Shown: positions 54,470 through 64,000, numbered from the stretch's first letter. The stretch: 64,000 bases of DNA from Thiotrichaceae bacterium UBA4486 (GCA_002389045.1 DGNS01000015.1:59991-123990); one strand, 5' to 3'. Numbers and translations: made by a program. The notes: generated by a model from the sequence alone, not told the origin.

Positions 54470-57400
54470 TCACTTATCCGCCACCTGTTTCCCGGCGGAA
54501 CCGCGCAATACGATACCACGGACGATGACGTAAAATACCGGGGTAAAGAACAGACCCACCATGGTAACGCCGAGCATGCCGCTGAAAACCGTGGTGCCCA
54601 GAACCTGGCGCATTTCGGCACCGGCGCCCTGGGACAACATCAGCGGCACGACGCCGAGGATAAACGCGAATGCGGTCATGAGGATGGGACGCAGGCGAAT
54701 GCGGGCGGCTTCTATGGCCGCATCAATATGATTCTTGCCCTTGTCCTCAAGCTGACGGGCAAATTCCACCATAAGAATGGCATTCTTGCTGGCCAGGCCT
54801 ATGAGAACAATAAAACCGATCTGGGTGAGAATATTATTATCCATACCTCGTATATACACACCGGTCAGGGCAAACAAAATGCACAGCGGTACAATCAGGA
54901 TAATGGTAATCGGCAACGACCAGCTTTCGTATTGCGCCGTCAATAACAGGAAAACAAACAGCACGCTCAATGGAAAGATAATAATGCCAACATTACCGCC
55001 GAGTTTTTCCTGCAGTGCGATCTCGGTCCATTCATAACCGAAACCGGAGGGCAGGATTTCGGCAGCCAGTTTTTCCATTTCAATCAGTGCGTCGCCGGTG
55101 CTGACGCCCGGCATGCCGCTGCCTTGTAACTCGGCGGAGGGATAGAGGTTATAGCGCACCACCCGGTCCGGCCCCTGTACCTTGTTCACCTTGACCAGCG
55201 AACCCAGCGGCACCATCAGACCGTCTTCGTTCTTCGCCCTGAGACGCATGATATCATCCGTGTCGAAGCGATCCGCGGCGTCCGCCTGGGCGACGACCTG
55301 GTAGGTCTTGCCGAACAGGTTGAAATCATTGACATAGAGTGAACCCAGAAATACCTGCAGGGTGGAAAAGACGTTTTCAACCGGGACATTCAGCATTTCG
55401 GCACGGGTACGATCGATATCCAGATAATATTGCGGCGTGCTTGAATCAATCGTGCTGAAGACTCTTGTCAGTCTGGGGTTCTGATTGGCGGCGCCGGCAA
55501 GTTGCCAGGTAACCGACTCCAGTTCCGACAAACCGCGGCCACTGCGATCCTGGACGATCATCTTGAAACCGCCACCCCGCCCCATGCCGCGAACCGGTGG
55601 CGGATCGATGACAAAGAAACCGGCTTCCTGGATTGTATTCAATGCCGCCGTTAACTGGTTGGCAATGGCGTCGGCACCCTGGTCCGGACCACGCTGATCA
55701 TGGGGTTTTAACAGCACGAACATGGCGGCCGCATTACTGGCGGTGGTGAAAGTCGCCGCCGAAAGACCGGCAATGGCAACCACATTATCAATACCGTCAT
55801 TGCTATTGGCGATATCCGTGGCCTTCTGCACCACTTCATCCGTCCTGTCCAGCGAGGCGCCCTTGGGCAACTCGACCAGAACGATCAGATAACCCTGATC
55901 CTGTTGCGGGATAAAGCCGCCGGGCACCAGTTCATGTATTTTCCAGGTCGCTGCTATCAAAATGCCGAATAACAACAAGATGAATAACGGCCAGCGTACC
56001 AGCTTGCTGATGATCCAGCTGTAAACATTGCGGCCATGGTCGAACAGATAATTGAAAGCGCGGAAAAAGAAATTCGCCCTGTGTACTTCCTCATCTCCAT
56101 TCTGTCTGTGCTTTGGCGCCCGCAGCACCAGCCGCCCCAGCGCCGGACTCAAGGTGAGTGAATTGAACGCCGAGATCACTGTTGCTACGGAAATGGTCAT
56201 GGCGAACTGCTTGAAGAACGCTCCCGGTATACCGCCCATGAATGCGGTGGGAATGAATACCGCGACCAGGACCAGTGCCATCGAGATCAACGCACTGCCG
56301 ACTTCGGTCATGGTCACCCGTGCCGCTTCACGCGGTTCAAGTCCCCGCTCCAGATTTCGCTGGATATCCTCGACCACGACGATGGCGTCATCCACGACAA
56401 TACCGATAGCCAGTACCATCCCGAACAGGGTCAGGTTGTTAAGTGAAAATCCAAACGCTGACATCACCGCAAAGGTGCCGATAAGGGATACCGGTATGGC
56501 AACTATGGGGATAATGGCCGCACGCCAGGACTGCAGGAAAACAATGATAACCAGCACTACGAGTGCAATGGCTTCGAGAATGGTCAGGTAAACCTTGTTA
56601 ATGGATTCGCGGATGAAATCGGTGGGATTGTAAACGATGCGGTATTCAATGCCTTCGGGAAAGGATTTCTCCAGTCTTTCCATTGTGGCGATGATCTGAT
56701 CGGCGGTCTCCAGTGCATTACTGCCCGGACGCTGGAAAATGCCCATGGCGACCGCATTCCTGCCGTTCAGGTAACTGTTACGAACGTAGTCGCGACCACC
56801 GATTTCCACCCGGGCCACATCGCCAAGCCGGGTCAGGCGGCCATCCTCACCGCTTTTTACAATGACATCACGAAACTGTTCGGGTTTGATAAACCGGCCC
56901 TGTGCCGTCACCGTGTACTGATAGGCATTATCCAGCGGCATGGGCGGCTGCCCCAGCTTGCCGGCCGCAACCTGTACATTCTGCGCACGCAATGCGGCGA
57001 CGATATCATCCGTGGACAACTGGAACGCGGTCATGCGTTCAGGGTCCAGCCAGACACGCATGCTGTATTCACGCGCGCCAAAAACAATCAACTCGCCAAC
57101 GCCGTCGATGCGCGCCAGTTGGTCGCGGATCTGAATCAACGCGTAGTTACTGATGTACAACTCATCGAGGCTGTTGTCGGGTGACAGCAGATGCACCACC
57201 ATCATCAGGTCCGGTGAACTCTTCTGCGCGGTCACCCCCAGCCGTCGTACTTCTTCCGGCAAGCGTGGCTCGGCCCGGGCAATACGGTTTTGCACCAGTA
57301 CCTGGGCCGTATCCAGATCGGTCCCCTGTTCAAAGGTAATGGACAGGCTCATCAGGCCGTCACTGGTCGATTGCGAGGTCATGTACAACATGTTCTCGAC

Positions 57401-57619
57401 ACCGTTGATCTCCTGTTCCAGCGGTGTCGCTATGGTATCGGCAATGACCTCGGGGGACGCACCCGGAAAAGTGGCGCTGACATTGATTGTGGGTGGCGCA
57501 ATTTCCGGATACTGGGTGATCGGTAAATTGGTGTAGGACAGTGAGCCGACAATGACTATGAGGATGGATAAAACGGCCGCAAAGCGCGGCCGATCGATAT
57601 AAAAATGACCGAACTTCAT
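54470..57619 (-). CDS. AcrB-type (HAE1) RND multidrug efflux pump
   Basis: This 1049-residue pump has the 12-helix RND layout and the hydrophobe/amphiphile subfamily features: the start FYIDRPRFAAVLSILI, the opening TQYPEIAPP, and the fourth-helix GIVVDDAIVVVEDI with the proton-relay Asp-Asp pair. It takes drugs or amphiphiles from the periplasm or membrane and expels them with an outer-membrane channel. No channel gene lies in this operon, so it would use a TolC-like protein from elsewhere. It overlaps the adaptor gene by 4 bases. Confidence 0.93.
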   Translation of the reverse strand: MKFGHFYIDRPRFAAVLSILIVIVGSLSYTNLPITQYPEIAPPTINVSATFPGASPEVIADTIATPLEQEINGVENMLYMTSQSTSDGLMSLSITFEQGTDLDTAQVLVQNRIARAEPRLPEEVRRLGVTAQKSSPDLMMVVHLLSPDNSLDELYISNYALIQIRDQLARIDGVGELIVFGAREYSMRVWLDPERMTAFQLSTDDIVAALRAQNVQVAAGKLGQPPMPLDNAYQYTVTAQGRFIKPEQFRDVIVKSGEDGRLTRLGDVARVEIGGRDYVRNSYLNGRNAVAMGIFQRPGSNALETADQIIATMERLEKSFPEGIEYRIVYNPTDFIRESINKVYLTILEAIALVVLVIIVFLQSWRAAIIPIVAIPVSLIGTFAVMSAFGFSLNNLTLFGMVLAIGIVVDDAIVVVEDIQRNLERGLEPREAARVTMTEVGSALISMALVLVAVFIPTAFMGGIPGAFFKQFAMTISVATVISAFNSLTLSPALGRLVLRAPKHRQNGDEEVHRANFFFRAFNYLFDHGRNVYSWIISKLVRWPLFILLLFGILIAATWKIHELVPGGFIPQQDQGYLIVLVELPKGASLDRTDEVVQKATDIANSNDGIDNVVAIAGLSAATFTTASNAAAMFVLLKPHDQRGPDQGADAIANQLTAALNTIQEAGFFVIDPPPVRGMGRGGGFKMIVQDRSGRGLSELESVTWQLAGAANQNPRLTRVFSTIDSSTPQYYLDIDRTRAEMLNVPVENVFSTLQVFLGSLYVNDFNLFGKTYQVVAQADAADRFDTDDIMRLRAKNEDGLMVPLGSLVKVNKVQGPDRVVRYNLYPSAELQGSGMPGVSTGDALIEMEKLAAEILPSGFGYEWTEIALQEKLGGNVGIIIFPLSVLFVFLLLTAQYESWSLPITIILIVPLCILFALTGVYIRGMDNNILTQIGFIVLIGLASKNAILMVEFARQLEDKGKNHIDAAIEAARIRLRPILMTAFAFILGVVPLMLSQGAGAEMRQVLGTTVFSGMLGVTMVGLFFTPVFYVIVRGIVLRGSAGKQVADK

Positions 57620-58806
57620 CGAGCCTGGCTGGCCGGTGTGGCGGGGGGATCTATGGTCGTCATTTCCGGCGCCACTTTCACACCGGGGCGGATCCGCTGA
57701 ATGCCGTTGATCACCACCCGGTCATCCGCCTCCAGCCCTTCTTCTATCACCCGTAATCGGCCATGCAGACGTCCGGTCCTGACCTGGCGACGTTGTGCGA
57801 CATCGTTTTCGTCAAGTACAAAAACGAATTGTATGGTCTGATCCAGACCGAGAGCGGTATCCGGTATCAACAGTGCGTCGTAGGGTCCGCGGCCGAGCAA
57901 CCGCACATCGATGAACATACCGGGAATGAGCAGGCGGTCCGGATTATCGACAATGGCACGGCCGCGCATGGTGCCGGTGGCAGTATCTATCTGGTTGTCG
58001 ACAAAATCCATCCGCCCTTCGCGCGCATAAGTTTCTTCATCCGCCAGCCGTAGCAGCACCGGGTTGGCCGCTTCTCGTGAACTCTTGCGTGTCCCGGACA
58101 TGTCGAGGCGCAAATAACGCAACACGCTTTGTTCGTCCGCCGTGAAGCTGACGTGAATGGGATCCACCGAGACAATGGTTGTCAACAGCGTGGATTCGGA
58201 TTCGCCGCCGGAAATAAGATTTCCCGGTGTAACGCGCGTATGGCTGATGCGGCCGCTGATTGGCGCTTTGACATGGGTAAATTCAAGATTCAGTTCCGCC
58301 GCCGCCAGCGCCGCGCGCGCGGCTTCCACGTCCGCCACACTGACACGCTGCTGGTTCTGGCGCAGGTCCAGATCTTCTTCTGAAATCACATTGGTTTTAA
58401 AAAGCCGCTCCGCACGGGCGAGGTTGATCTTCGCCAGATCCAGCGAAGCGACGGCGCGGGACAGCTCGGCACGGGCCTGGTCAACCGCGGCCTGGTACGG
58501 GCGGGTGTCGATGACATAAAGCAGGTCACCTTTTTCTACAAACGTGCCTTCCCTGAAATTGACGGATTGCAGGTAACCACTGACTCGTGGCCGTACTTCC
58601 ACGGATTCAACCGCCTGCAGTCGCCCGGTAAATTCGTCCCAGTCCGTCACCGGCTGCTGTAAAGGTGTGGCCACGGAAACCTGAGGAGGCGGGGCTTCGG
58701 GTGGCGCGGCAGACCGGGACTCCTGTTCACAGGACACGAGCAGCAGCAAAGCCGCAATGCCGACCAGGGTCTTGTTTCGATGTTGTGATTGTTTAAAACA
58801 GTCCAT
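57616..58806 (-). CDS. AcrA-type RND periplasmic adaptor lipoprotein
   Basis: This 396-residue membrane-fusion protein has a signal peptide with a lipobox (LLLVSC at about residue 26). The barrel-sandwich hybrid, alpha-hairpin (about residues 115-175, with RAELSRAVASLDLAKINLARAE) and beta-barrel follow. It links the RND pump to an outer-membrane channel. It is the first gene of the pump operon, divergent from a TetR gene, with a palindromic operator between them. Confidence 0.92.
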   Translation of the reverse strand: MDCFKQSQHRNKTLVGIAALLLLVSCEQESRSAAPPEAPPPQVSVATPLQQPVTDWDEFTGRLQAVESVEVRPRVSGYLQSVNFREGTFVEKGDLLYVIDTRPYQAAVDQARAELSRAVASLDLAKINLARAERLFKTNVISEEDLDLRQNQQRVSVADVEAARAALAAAELNLEFTHVKAPISGRISHTRVTPGNLISGGESESTLLTTIVSVDPIHVSFTADEQSVLRYLRLDMSGTRKSSREAANPVLLRLADEETYAREGRMDFVDNQIDTATGTMRGRAIVDNPDRLLIPGMFIDVRLLGRGPYDALLIPDTALGLDQTIQFVFVLDENDVAQRRQVRTGRLHGRLRVIEEGLEADDRVVINGIQRIRPGVKVAPEMTTIDPPATPASQAR

Positions 58807-58850
58807 ATAAAAGGCCGACCCCTGAGTCTTGATAAGGCAATTGCCAGTTG

Positions 58851-58870
58851 CTGACTGACCAGTCAGTCAG
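58851..58870. promoter_or_regulatory. TetR-type palindromic operator
   Basis: CTGACTGAC and GTCAGTCAG are perfectly inverted around a CA centre, with 9-bp arms. The site lies between the adaptor gene (44 bp) and the TetR gene (62 bp), the usual place for an operator that controls both. Confidence 0.8.
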
Positions 58871-58932
58871 TATAGTATAGGTGTGAAACGCAATTATAAT
58901 CAACTACCGTTTTATGACAGCTGTTACCGGGC

Positions 58933-59583
58933 ATGGCCGTGGCGAAAATGATCTCTTCCTCACCTGCCTATACCCGCCGCAAGGAAGAGCGCCCCACCGA
59001 AATCCTGAAAGCGGCCATGAAGGAATTTTCCATCAACGGGTTTGCCGCAACGCGCCTGGATGATGTGGCCTGCCGCGCCGGTATCTGCAAGGGCACCATT
59101 TATCTGTATTTCAATTCCAAGGAAGAACTGTTTGAAGCCGTGGTGCGTGATCGCATGATTCCCTACATTGAAAAAATGGAAGAAATCGAGGTGCGTTCCA
59201 GCGGCAAGGCCAGTGCTGTGCTGCGTGAGCAATTGCAGATCATTCATCGCGAGCTGGTCTCCACTGACACGCGCTATATTCCCAAACTCATGATCGGCGA
59301 AGGCAACCGCTTTCCCAAACTGGCCGAGTTTTATTATCGTGAGGTCATTACCCGTATTCACAAACTGCTGCGCGGTGTTATCAAACGCGGCGTCGATACC
59401 GGCGAATTCCGTCCCGAGGCGCTGGACTGGAGCCTGCAGACCATGTTGAGTCCGGCGCTGTCCGCAGCCATGTGGCGTGTGGTCTTTGACCAGTTCGATC
59501 CGATGGACACGGAGGCGATGATGAACAGCCATATCGAGATGTTGCTGTCCGCTTTGACATCGACCTCGCCAATACGGGTTTAA
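58933..59583 (+). CDS. TetR-family repressor of the RND pump
   Basis: This 216-residue regulator has an N-terminal TetR helix-turn-helix (about residues 20-65, with FSINGFAATRLDDVACRAGICKGTIYLYFNSKEELFEAVV) and a helical ligand-binding domain. The divergent position and palindromic operator suggest that it represses the pump and itself. ATGs at 58933 and 58945 are both possible; neither has a strong ribosome-binding site. The inducer is unknown. Confidence 0.88.
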   Translation: MAVAKMISSSPAYTRRKEERPTEILKAAMKEFSINGFAATRLDDVACRAGICKGTIYLYFNSKEELFEAVVRDRMIPYIEKMEEIEVRSSGKASAVLREQLQIIHRELVSTDTRYIPKLMIGEGNRFPKLAEFYYREVITRIHKLLRGVIKRGVDTGEFRPEALDWSLQTMLSPALSAAMWRVVFDQFDPMDTEAMMNSHIEMLLSALTSTSPIRV

Positions 59584-59620
59584 CCGGCATGAGACGTGGC
59601 TTTGCGGTTATCCTGATGAA

Positions 59621-59816
59621 TTAACCCCAACGTTGCATAAATTTTTGGATGCAGGGGCTTTTAGAGCGGTATTTTCCGGGTCGCGCGCAGATTTTTCCAA
59701 CCGGAGCATAGCTCACTCTATGTGAGGATTGGAAAAAGCGAGCACGGCCCGGAAAATGCTGCTATAGAAGGAGCGGAGCTGTCCTGCGCCAAAAATTTAT
59801 GCAATGTTAGGGTTAA
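59621..59816. repeat. 196-bp MITE with 28-bp terminal inverted repeats
   Basis: The ends (59621-59648 and 59789-59816) are inverted repeats that match at 26 of 28 positions and start with TTAACCC. The centre is also partly palindromic, with TTTTTCCAA...TTGGAAAAA around CATAGCTCACTCTATG. It encodes nothing. Such elements are moved by a transposase from elsewhere. A diverged copy in the opposite orientation is at 51441-51624. The 150 bp after it to the Anbu gene hold only its promoter. Confidence 0.85.
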
Positions 59817-59967
59817 TATAACTCTATGTTATTTATGGATAAATAACCTTTTTTTCCGGTCCGGCTAGCACTTTTTCCCGCTAATATCTACTTGCGGCGA
59901 GAGCATTTACTCTCTACATTGCCGCCTATCGGTCAGCCCTGTAACACCGATGAGGACCTGTTAAATC

Positions 59968-60732
59968 ATGACCTATTGCCTGGCCATCCGCCTTGAATCC
60001 GGCATTGTGTTTGTTTCCGATTCCCGTACCAACGCGGGCGTTGACAATGTCAGTACCTACAGCAAAATGAACGGCTTCGGCATCCCCGGCGAGCGCCAGT
60101 TCGTGTTGTTGTCTTCCGGCAACCTGGCCACCTCGCAGGCCGTGGTCACGCAAATCAGGCGTGACATCAAAAACTCCGCAGAGCAGTCGCTTATGACCTT
60201 CCAGCTGATGAGCGACGCGGCGGAATACATCGGTGATATCAGTCGCCAGCAGCAGGAAAAAAACAGCGGCAGTTCGATTAATGTCGAGGCGAGCTTCATC
60301 ATCGGAGGCCAGATAGCCGGCCATAAACCGGCGGTATACATGGTCTATCCGCAGGGTAACTACATCACCACCTCGAATGACACAATTTATCTTCAGATCG
60401 GTGAAAGCAAGTACGGCAAACCCATTCTGGATCGCATCCTCAAGCACAATTCCAGTTCCGAAACCGCCGCCATGTGCGCGCTGGTCTCCATGGATTCCAC
60501 CATGCGCAGTAATCTTACCGTAGGGCCACCCATCGAACTCACTATATACGAGGCTGACAGCCTGCAACCCGGCCGTTATTACCGTTTCGAGGAAGACAGC
60601 GAATACCTGCGCCAGTTGAAGAAAAGCTGGGATAAACATCTCAAGGAGGCTTTCAAGAAACTGCCGCCTGTCGCCTGGAGCAGCACCTGGGACAACCAGG
60701 CCGAGGAAGAACCCTCCGGCCAGTTTTCCTGA
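59968..60732 (+). CDS. Anbu (proteasome-type Ntn-hydrolase peptidase)
   Basis: This 254-residue protein begins MTYCLAIRL, so removal of Met exposes the catalytic Thr of the Ntn-hydrolase family. The next block GIVFVSDSRTNAGVDNVSTYSKM keeps the Asp and Lys positions used by proteasome-type subunits. Anbu is the bacterial relative of proteasome and HslV subunits, found as an open helical or ring assembly. GAGGA precedes the start by about 11 bases. It leads an operon with a transglutaminase-DUF2126 gene, the set known from genome studies to include alpha-E and ATP-grasp partners. Confidence 0.9.
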   Translation: MTYCLAIRLESGIVFVSDSRTNAGVDNVSTYSKMNGFGIPGERQFVLLSSGNLATSQAVVTQIRRDIKNSAEQSLMTFQLMSDAAEYIGDISRQQQEKNSGSSINVEASFIIGGQIAGHKPAVYMVYPQGNYITTSNDTIYLQIGESKYGKPILDRILKHNSSSETAAMCALVSMDSTMRSNLTVGPPIELTIYEADSLQPGRYYRFEEDSEYLRQLKKSWDKHLKEAFKKLPPVAWSSTWDNQAEEEPSGQFS

Positions 60733-60739
60733 TCCCCTG

Positions 60740-60760
60740 ACGCCCGCCCGAGGCGGCGTT
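60740..60760. terminator. Weak stem-loop after the Anbu gene
   Basis: ACGC-C-CGCC and GGCG-GCGT form a bulged stem around CGA, followed by TTATCATT. The T-run is poor, so it may only reduce read-through into the next gene. Confidence 0.3.
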
Positions 60761-60876
60761 TATCATTACTGCCGGAACCCGTCACTTTGCCGGGAACCAA
60801 CACGCACAATAGTCTTACGTGTTACTCTTTGGTTATGAAAACCGGGTAACAACACACTACCACCAGTGGACTGATC

Positions 60877-63800
60877 ATGGCCATTCGCGTCGCTTTAAAA
60901 CACCACACTGAATATCATTATGACCGGCTGATATCGCTGTCACCGCACGTGGTGCGCTTGCGGCCGGCGCCGCATTGCCGCACTCCCATCGAAGCCTACT
61001 CCCTGCACATCGAACCGGGTGAACACTTCATCAACTGGCAGCAGGATCCGTTCGGCAATTACCTGGCGCGTTTCGTGTTTCCGGAAAAAACCCGCATGCT
61101 GAAGATCCATGTGGAAGTGATCGCGGAAATGATCGTCATCAACCCGTTCGATTTTTTCCTCGACGAGGACGCAGAATATTTTCCACTGGTCTACGAGGAT
61201 CAGTTGCGGCGTGATCTTGCCCCTTATCTCGAGATCCGTGAAAACGGCAAACGGCTGAAACAATGGCTGTCGGGTATCAACCGCGACCGTGAACACATCG
61301 TGACCTTCCTGGTGGCGCTGAACCAGCGCCTGCAGCAGGACGTGCAGTATCTGATCCGCATGCAGCCGGGTGTGCAGTCCGGCGAGGAAACCCTGGAGAA
61401 GGCTGCCGGTTCCTGCCGTGACAGCGCCTGGCTGATGGTGCAGATCCTCAGACATCTCGGCCTGGCCGCCCGTTTTGTTTCCGGTTACCTGGTGCAACTG
61501 ACTGCCGACGTCAAGGCGCTGGATGGTCCCTCCGGACCGGAAGAGGACTTTACCGATCTGCATGCCTGGGTCGAGGTGTTTTTACCCGGCGCCGGGTGGG
61601 TCGGGCTGGATCCCACCTCCGGATTGTTTGCCGGCGAAGGCCACATTCCCCTGGCATGCACGCCGGACCCTTCCAGCGCGGCGCCGGTGTCTGGTGCCTC
61701 CGATGTCTGCGAAACCGAATTCAGTTTTTTCAACAGTGTCGAACGCATTCACGAGGATCCCCGTGTCACCAGGCCGTACGGCGAATCGCAGTGGCAGGCT
61801 ATCGTTGAACTCGGCAACAGCACCGATGCGCTGCTAGAGGAAGGCGATGTCCGCCTGACCATGGGCGGTGAGCCTACTTTTGTTTCCATCGATGACATGG
61901 AAGGTGATGAATGGAACAACGCCGCACTGGGCAGCAGGAAACGGCAACTGGCCGGAGAGCTGTTACTGCGGCTCGAGGAGAAGTTCGCATCCGGCGGTGT
62001 GTTGCACTATGGCCAGGGTAAATGGTATCCCGGTGAACCGTTGCCGCGCTGGGCGCTGTCGCTGTTCTGGCGCCGCGACGGTCATCCGATCTGGCGGGAT
62101 CGCCAATGGTTGGCCGACGAAAACAGCGATCACGGCCACGGCATCGATGCAGCGGAAAATTTCATCAATACACTTACAGTCGAACTGGGACTCGACCAGG
62201 GCCGGGTGGTGCCGGGATTTGAAGACACGCTGTACTACTTGTGGAAGGAAGGCCGCCTGCCCGACAACGTCGACCCTGCCGACAGTAAACTCGGTACGCC
62301 CGAGGAACGTGAACGGCTGCGCAAACTGTTCACGACCGGGCTGGATAAAGTCACCGGCTTTGCCCTGCCGGTGAAATACCAGGGCGATGACGGCAGCGGC
62401 TACTGGAAAAGCAGCCGCTGGCCGTTCCGGTCCGGGCATATGTTTCTGATCCCCGGCGATTCACCCATGGGCCTGCGCATGCCACTGGAATCCCTGCCCT
62501 GGCAATTGCCGGACGATGTGGACGTGGAACCGGAACTGGATCCCTTTGCCGAACGCGACGAACTGCCCAAAGCCGTGAAAGGCAAACGTGACAAACAACC
62601 GGCGAAAAAGGATGACGAACGCGAAGTGGTGCATACGGCGCTTTGCGTACAGCCCCGGCACGGACGCATCTATGTGTTCATGCCGCCGCTGCCGCGAGTG
62701 GAGTATTACCTCGATTTGCTCAATGCCGTTGAAAACGTCGCCGCGCAATTGCAGATCCCGGTCGTGATCGAGGGTTACGAACCGCCGCGCGACCCGCGAC
62801 TGCAGATGCTGCAGATCACGCCGGACCCGGGCGTTATCGAGGTCAACATTCACCCGTCCGCAAGCTGGTCCGAGCTCATGCACAACACGCAGACCCTGTA
62901 CGAGGACGCGCGTCAGTGCCGACTCGGTACGGAGAAATTCATGATCGACGGCGCGCATTCGGGCACGGGCGGCGGCAACCACGTCACACTCGGTGGAGCC
63001 AGCGCCGCGGACAGCCCTTTCCTGCGCCGTCCGCAACTGCTGTGCAGCCTGGTAAGCTTCTGGCAACATCACCCGGCGCTGTCCTACTTGTTTTCCGGCC
63101 GTTTCATCGGCCCCACCAGCCAGGCGCCGCGCGTCGACGAGGCGCGCGATGATAATCTCTATGAACTGGAGATCGCCTTTGCCCGCCTGCCGAAAGGCGA
63201 CTCGGAACAGCCGTGGCTGGTGGATCGCATTCTCAGAAATTTCCTGGTCGATCTGACCGGCAACACCCACCGCTCCGAATTCTGCATCGACAAACTCTAT
63301 TCACCGGACAGCGCCAATGGCCGTCTTGGCCTGGTGGAATTCCGCGCCTTCGAGATGCCGCCGCATGCCCGGATGAGTCTCGTTCAGATGCTGCTCTTGC
63401 GCTGCCTGGTGGCGCATTTCTGGGATCATCCCTATGAGAAGGATCTGATCCGCTGGGGTACGGAACTGCATGATCGCTTCATGCTGCGGCACTATGTCTG
63501 GGAAGATATGAAACAGGTAGTACGGTTTCTTCGCGATCACGCCTTTGATTTCGAACTGGAATGGTTTGCACCGTTCAGGGAATTCCGTTTTCCCCATATC
63601 GGTGACATCAACGTGAACGGCATGCAACTGGATTTGTACAGCGCACTGGAACCCTGGCATGTGCTCGGTGAAGAGTCGACCGGGCAGGGCACGGCCCGTT
63701 ACGTCGATTCCTCGGTTGAACGCCTGCAAGTCAGTGTCCAGGGCATGATCGGTGATCGCTACATCGTGACCTGCAACGGCAGGCGGGTTCCCCTGCGCTC

Positions 63801-64000
63801 AACGGGTATTCGCGGTCACTATGTCGCCGGCGTACGCTACAAGGCCTGGGAACCGCATTCGGCGCTGCATCCGAACATCAGACGTCACACACCGTTGATC
63901 TTCGATATAGTAGATACCGAAAACCGCCGATCCATCGGCGGTTGTACCTACCATGTCTCGCATCCGGGCGGACGCAATTACGATACTTTTCCGGTCAACG
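60877..64000 (+). CDS. Transglutaminase-like protein with DUF2126, 3' end outside the window
   Basis: At least 1041 codons are open to the right edge with no stop, so the gene is incomplete. An N-terminal beta domain (1-90) leads into a transglutaminase core with Cys180 (AGSCRD), His229 (DLHAW) and Asp245 (GLDPTSG), the full catalytic triad. DUF2126 follows from about residue 300, beginning near LTMGGEPTFVSIDDMEGDEWN and going on through the strongly conserved DGAHSGTGGGNHVTLGGAS block. These proteins form a conserved set with Anbu and alpha-E/ATP-grasp proteins; the set is thought to make and cut a peptide tag. Start ATG 60877 lies 144 bp after Anbu. Confidence 0.93.
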   Translation, partial: MAIRVALKHHTEYHYDRLISLSPHVVRLRPAPHCRTPIEAYSLHIEPGEHFINWQQDPFGNYLARFVFPEKTRMLKIHVEVIAEMIVINPFDFFLDEDAEYFPLVYEDQLRRDLAPYLEIRENGKRLKQWLSGINRDREHIVTFLVALNQRLQQDVQYLIRMQPGVQSGEETLEKAAGSCRDSAWLMVQILRHLGLAARFVSGYLVQLTADVKALDGPSGPEEDFTDLHAWVEVFLPGAGWVGLDPTSGLFAGEGHIPLACTPDPSSAAPVSGASDVCETEFSFFNSVERIHEDPRVTRPYGESQWQAIVELGNSTDALLEEGDVRLTMGGEPTFVSIDDMEGDEWNNAALGSRKRQLAGELLLRLEEKFASGGVLHYGQGKWYPGEPLPRWALSLFWRRDGHPIWRDRQWLADENSDHGHGIDAAENFINTLTVELGLDQGRVVPGFEDTLYYLWKEGRLPDNVDPADSKLGTPEERERLRKLFTTGLDKVTGFALPVKYQGDDGSGYWKSSRWPFRSGHMFLIPGDSPMGLRMPLESLPWQLPDDVDVEPELDPFAERDELPKAVKGKRDKQPAKKDDEREVVHTALCVQPRHGRIYVFMPPLPRVEYYLDLLNAVENVAAQLQIPVVIEGYEPPRDPRLQMLQITPDPGVIEVNIHPSASWSELMHNTQTLYEDARQCRLGTEKFMIDGAHSGTGGGNHVTLGGASAADSPFLRRPQLLCSLVSFWQHHPALSYLFSGRFIGPTSQAPRVDEARDDNLYELEIAFARLPKGDSEQPWLVDRILRNFLVDLTGNTHRSEFCIDKLYSPDSANGRLGLVEFRAFEMPPHARMSLVQMLLLRCLVAHFWDHPYEKDLIRWGTELHDRFMLRHYVWEDMKQVVRFLRDHAFDFELEWFAPFREFRFPHIGDINVNGMQLDLYSALEPWHVLGEESTGQGTARYVDSSVERLQVSVQGMIGDRYIVTCNGRRVPLRSTGIRGHYVAGVRYKAWEPHSALHPNIRRHTPLIFDIVDTENRRSIGGCTYHVSHPGGRNYDTFPVN

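Noticed and set aside
59926..60639. Open frame of 237 codons on the minus strand
   Set aside because: It is antisense to the Anbu gene and has no ribosome-binding site or motif.
62461..63270. Open frame of 269 codons on the minus strand
   Set aside because: It is antisense to the transglutaminase-DUF2126 gene.
1..64000. CRISPR arrays, tRNA and rRNA genes
   Set aside because: No regularly spaced repeats, tRNA-like T-arm sequences in cloverleaf context, or rRNA blocks were seen by eye; a tRNA or covariance-model scan was not possible.

Overview
The window looks like chromosome from a Gram-negative proteobacterium, most likely a gammaproteobacterium of the Chromatiales/Ectothiorhodospiraceae kind. 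This rests on outer-membrane partners of RND pumps, lipoproteins, PEP-CTERM proteins with sigma-54-like promoters, several c-type cytochromes, a PHA synthase, an Anbu peptidase operon and small inverted-repeat elements. The taxon is inferred from gene content only. No rRNA, tRNA or CRISPR array was seen.

Layout. 0-8.4 kb: small genes for redox and stress (AhpD-like protein, cytochrome P460 lipoprotein, SET-domain methyltransferase, MarR regulator with an inverted-repeat operator, YCII protein, cytochrome c), an SLC13 permease, a PEP-CTERM protein and a PilZ protein. 8.4-12.7 kb: a KefB/YbaL-type antiporter between two direct copies of a MITE-like repeat, then a three-gene operon that ends in a YeiH-type exporter and begins with a 53-residue membrane protein. 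13-17 kb: two co-transcribed PEP-CTERM genes, a four-domain envelope lipoprotein and a PAS-GGDEF protein. 17.2-33 kb: copper/silver resistance (CusCBA, DUF411 protein, cytochrome c, IS630 and IS200 scars, a porin with a split signal peptide, dihaem cytochrome c, Rieske protein, MerR regulator, PII-like protein, CopA with two HMBD domains, CopK-like protein).

33-49 kb is a tightly packed rightward array of lower GC. It mixes small YHS, DUF5676 and DUF2933 proteins with PPK2, an ICMT-like protein, a DUF3141 protein, an NDP-forming acyl-CoA synthetase fused to a GNAT domain, a PHA synthase, an APC permease, a flavoprotein with a cysteine-rich tail, a DUF547 protein and an FtsX-type ABC system whose ATPase carries a C-terminal YHS domain. 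My reading is a metal-response island that joins efflux and metal binding to energy storage and envelope remodelling. This is the best candidate for an undescribed system.

49-64 kb: DMT transporter, CPA2 antiporter, MITE/ISL3 debris, lycopene-cyclase-domain protein, beta-CASP ribonuclease-like protein, an AcrAB-type pump with a divergent TetR regulator and a clear palindromic operator, an intact 196-bp MITE, and the Anbu peptidase followed by a transglutaminase-DUF2126 protein that runs off the right edge.
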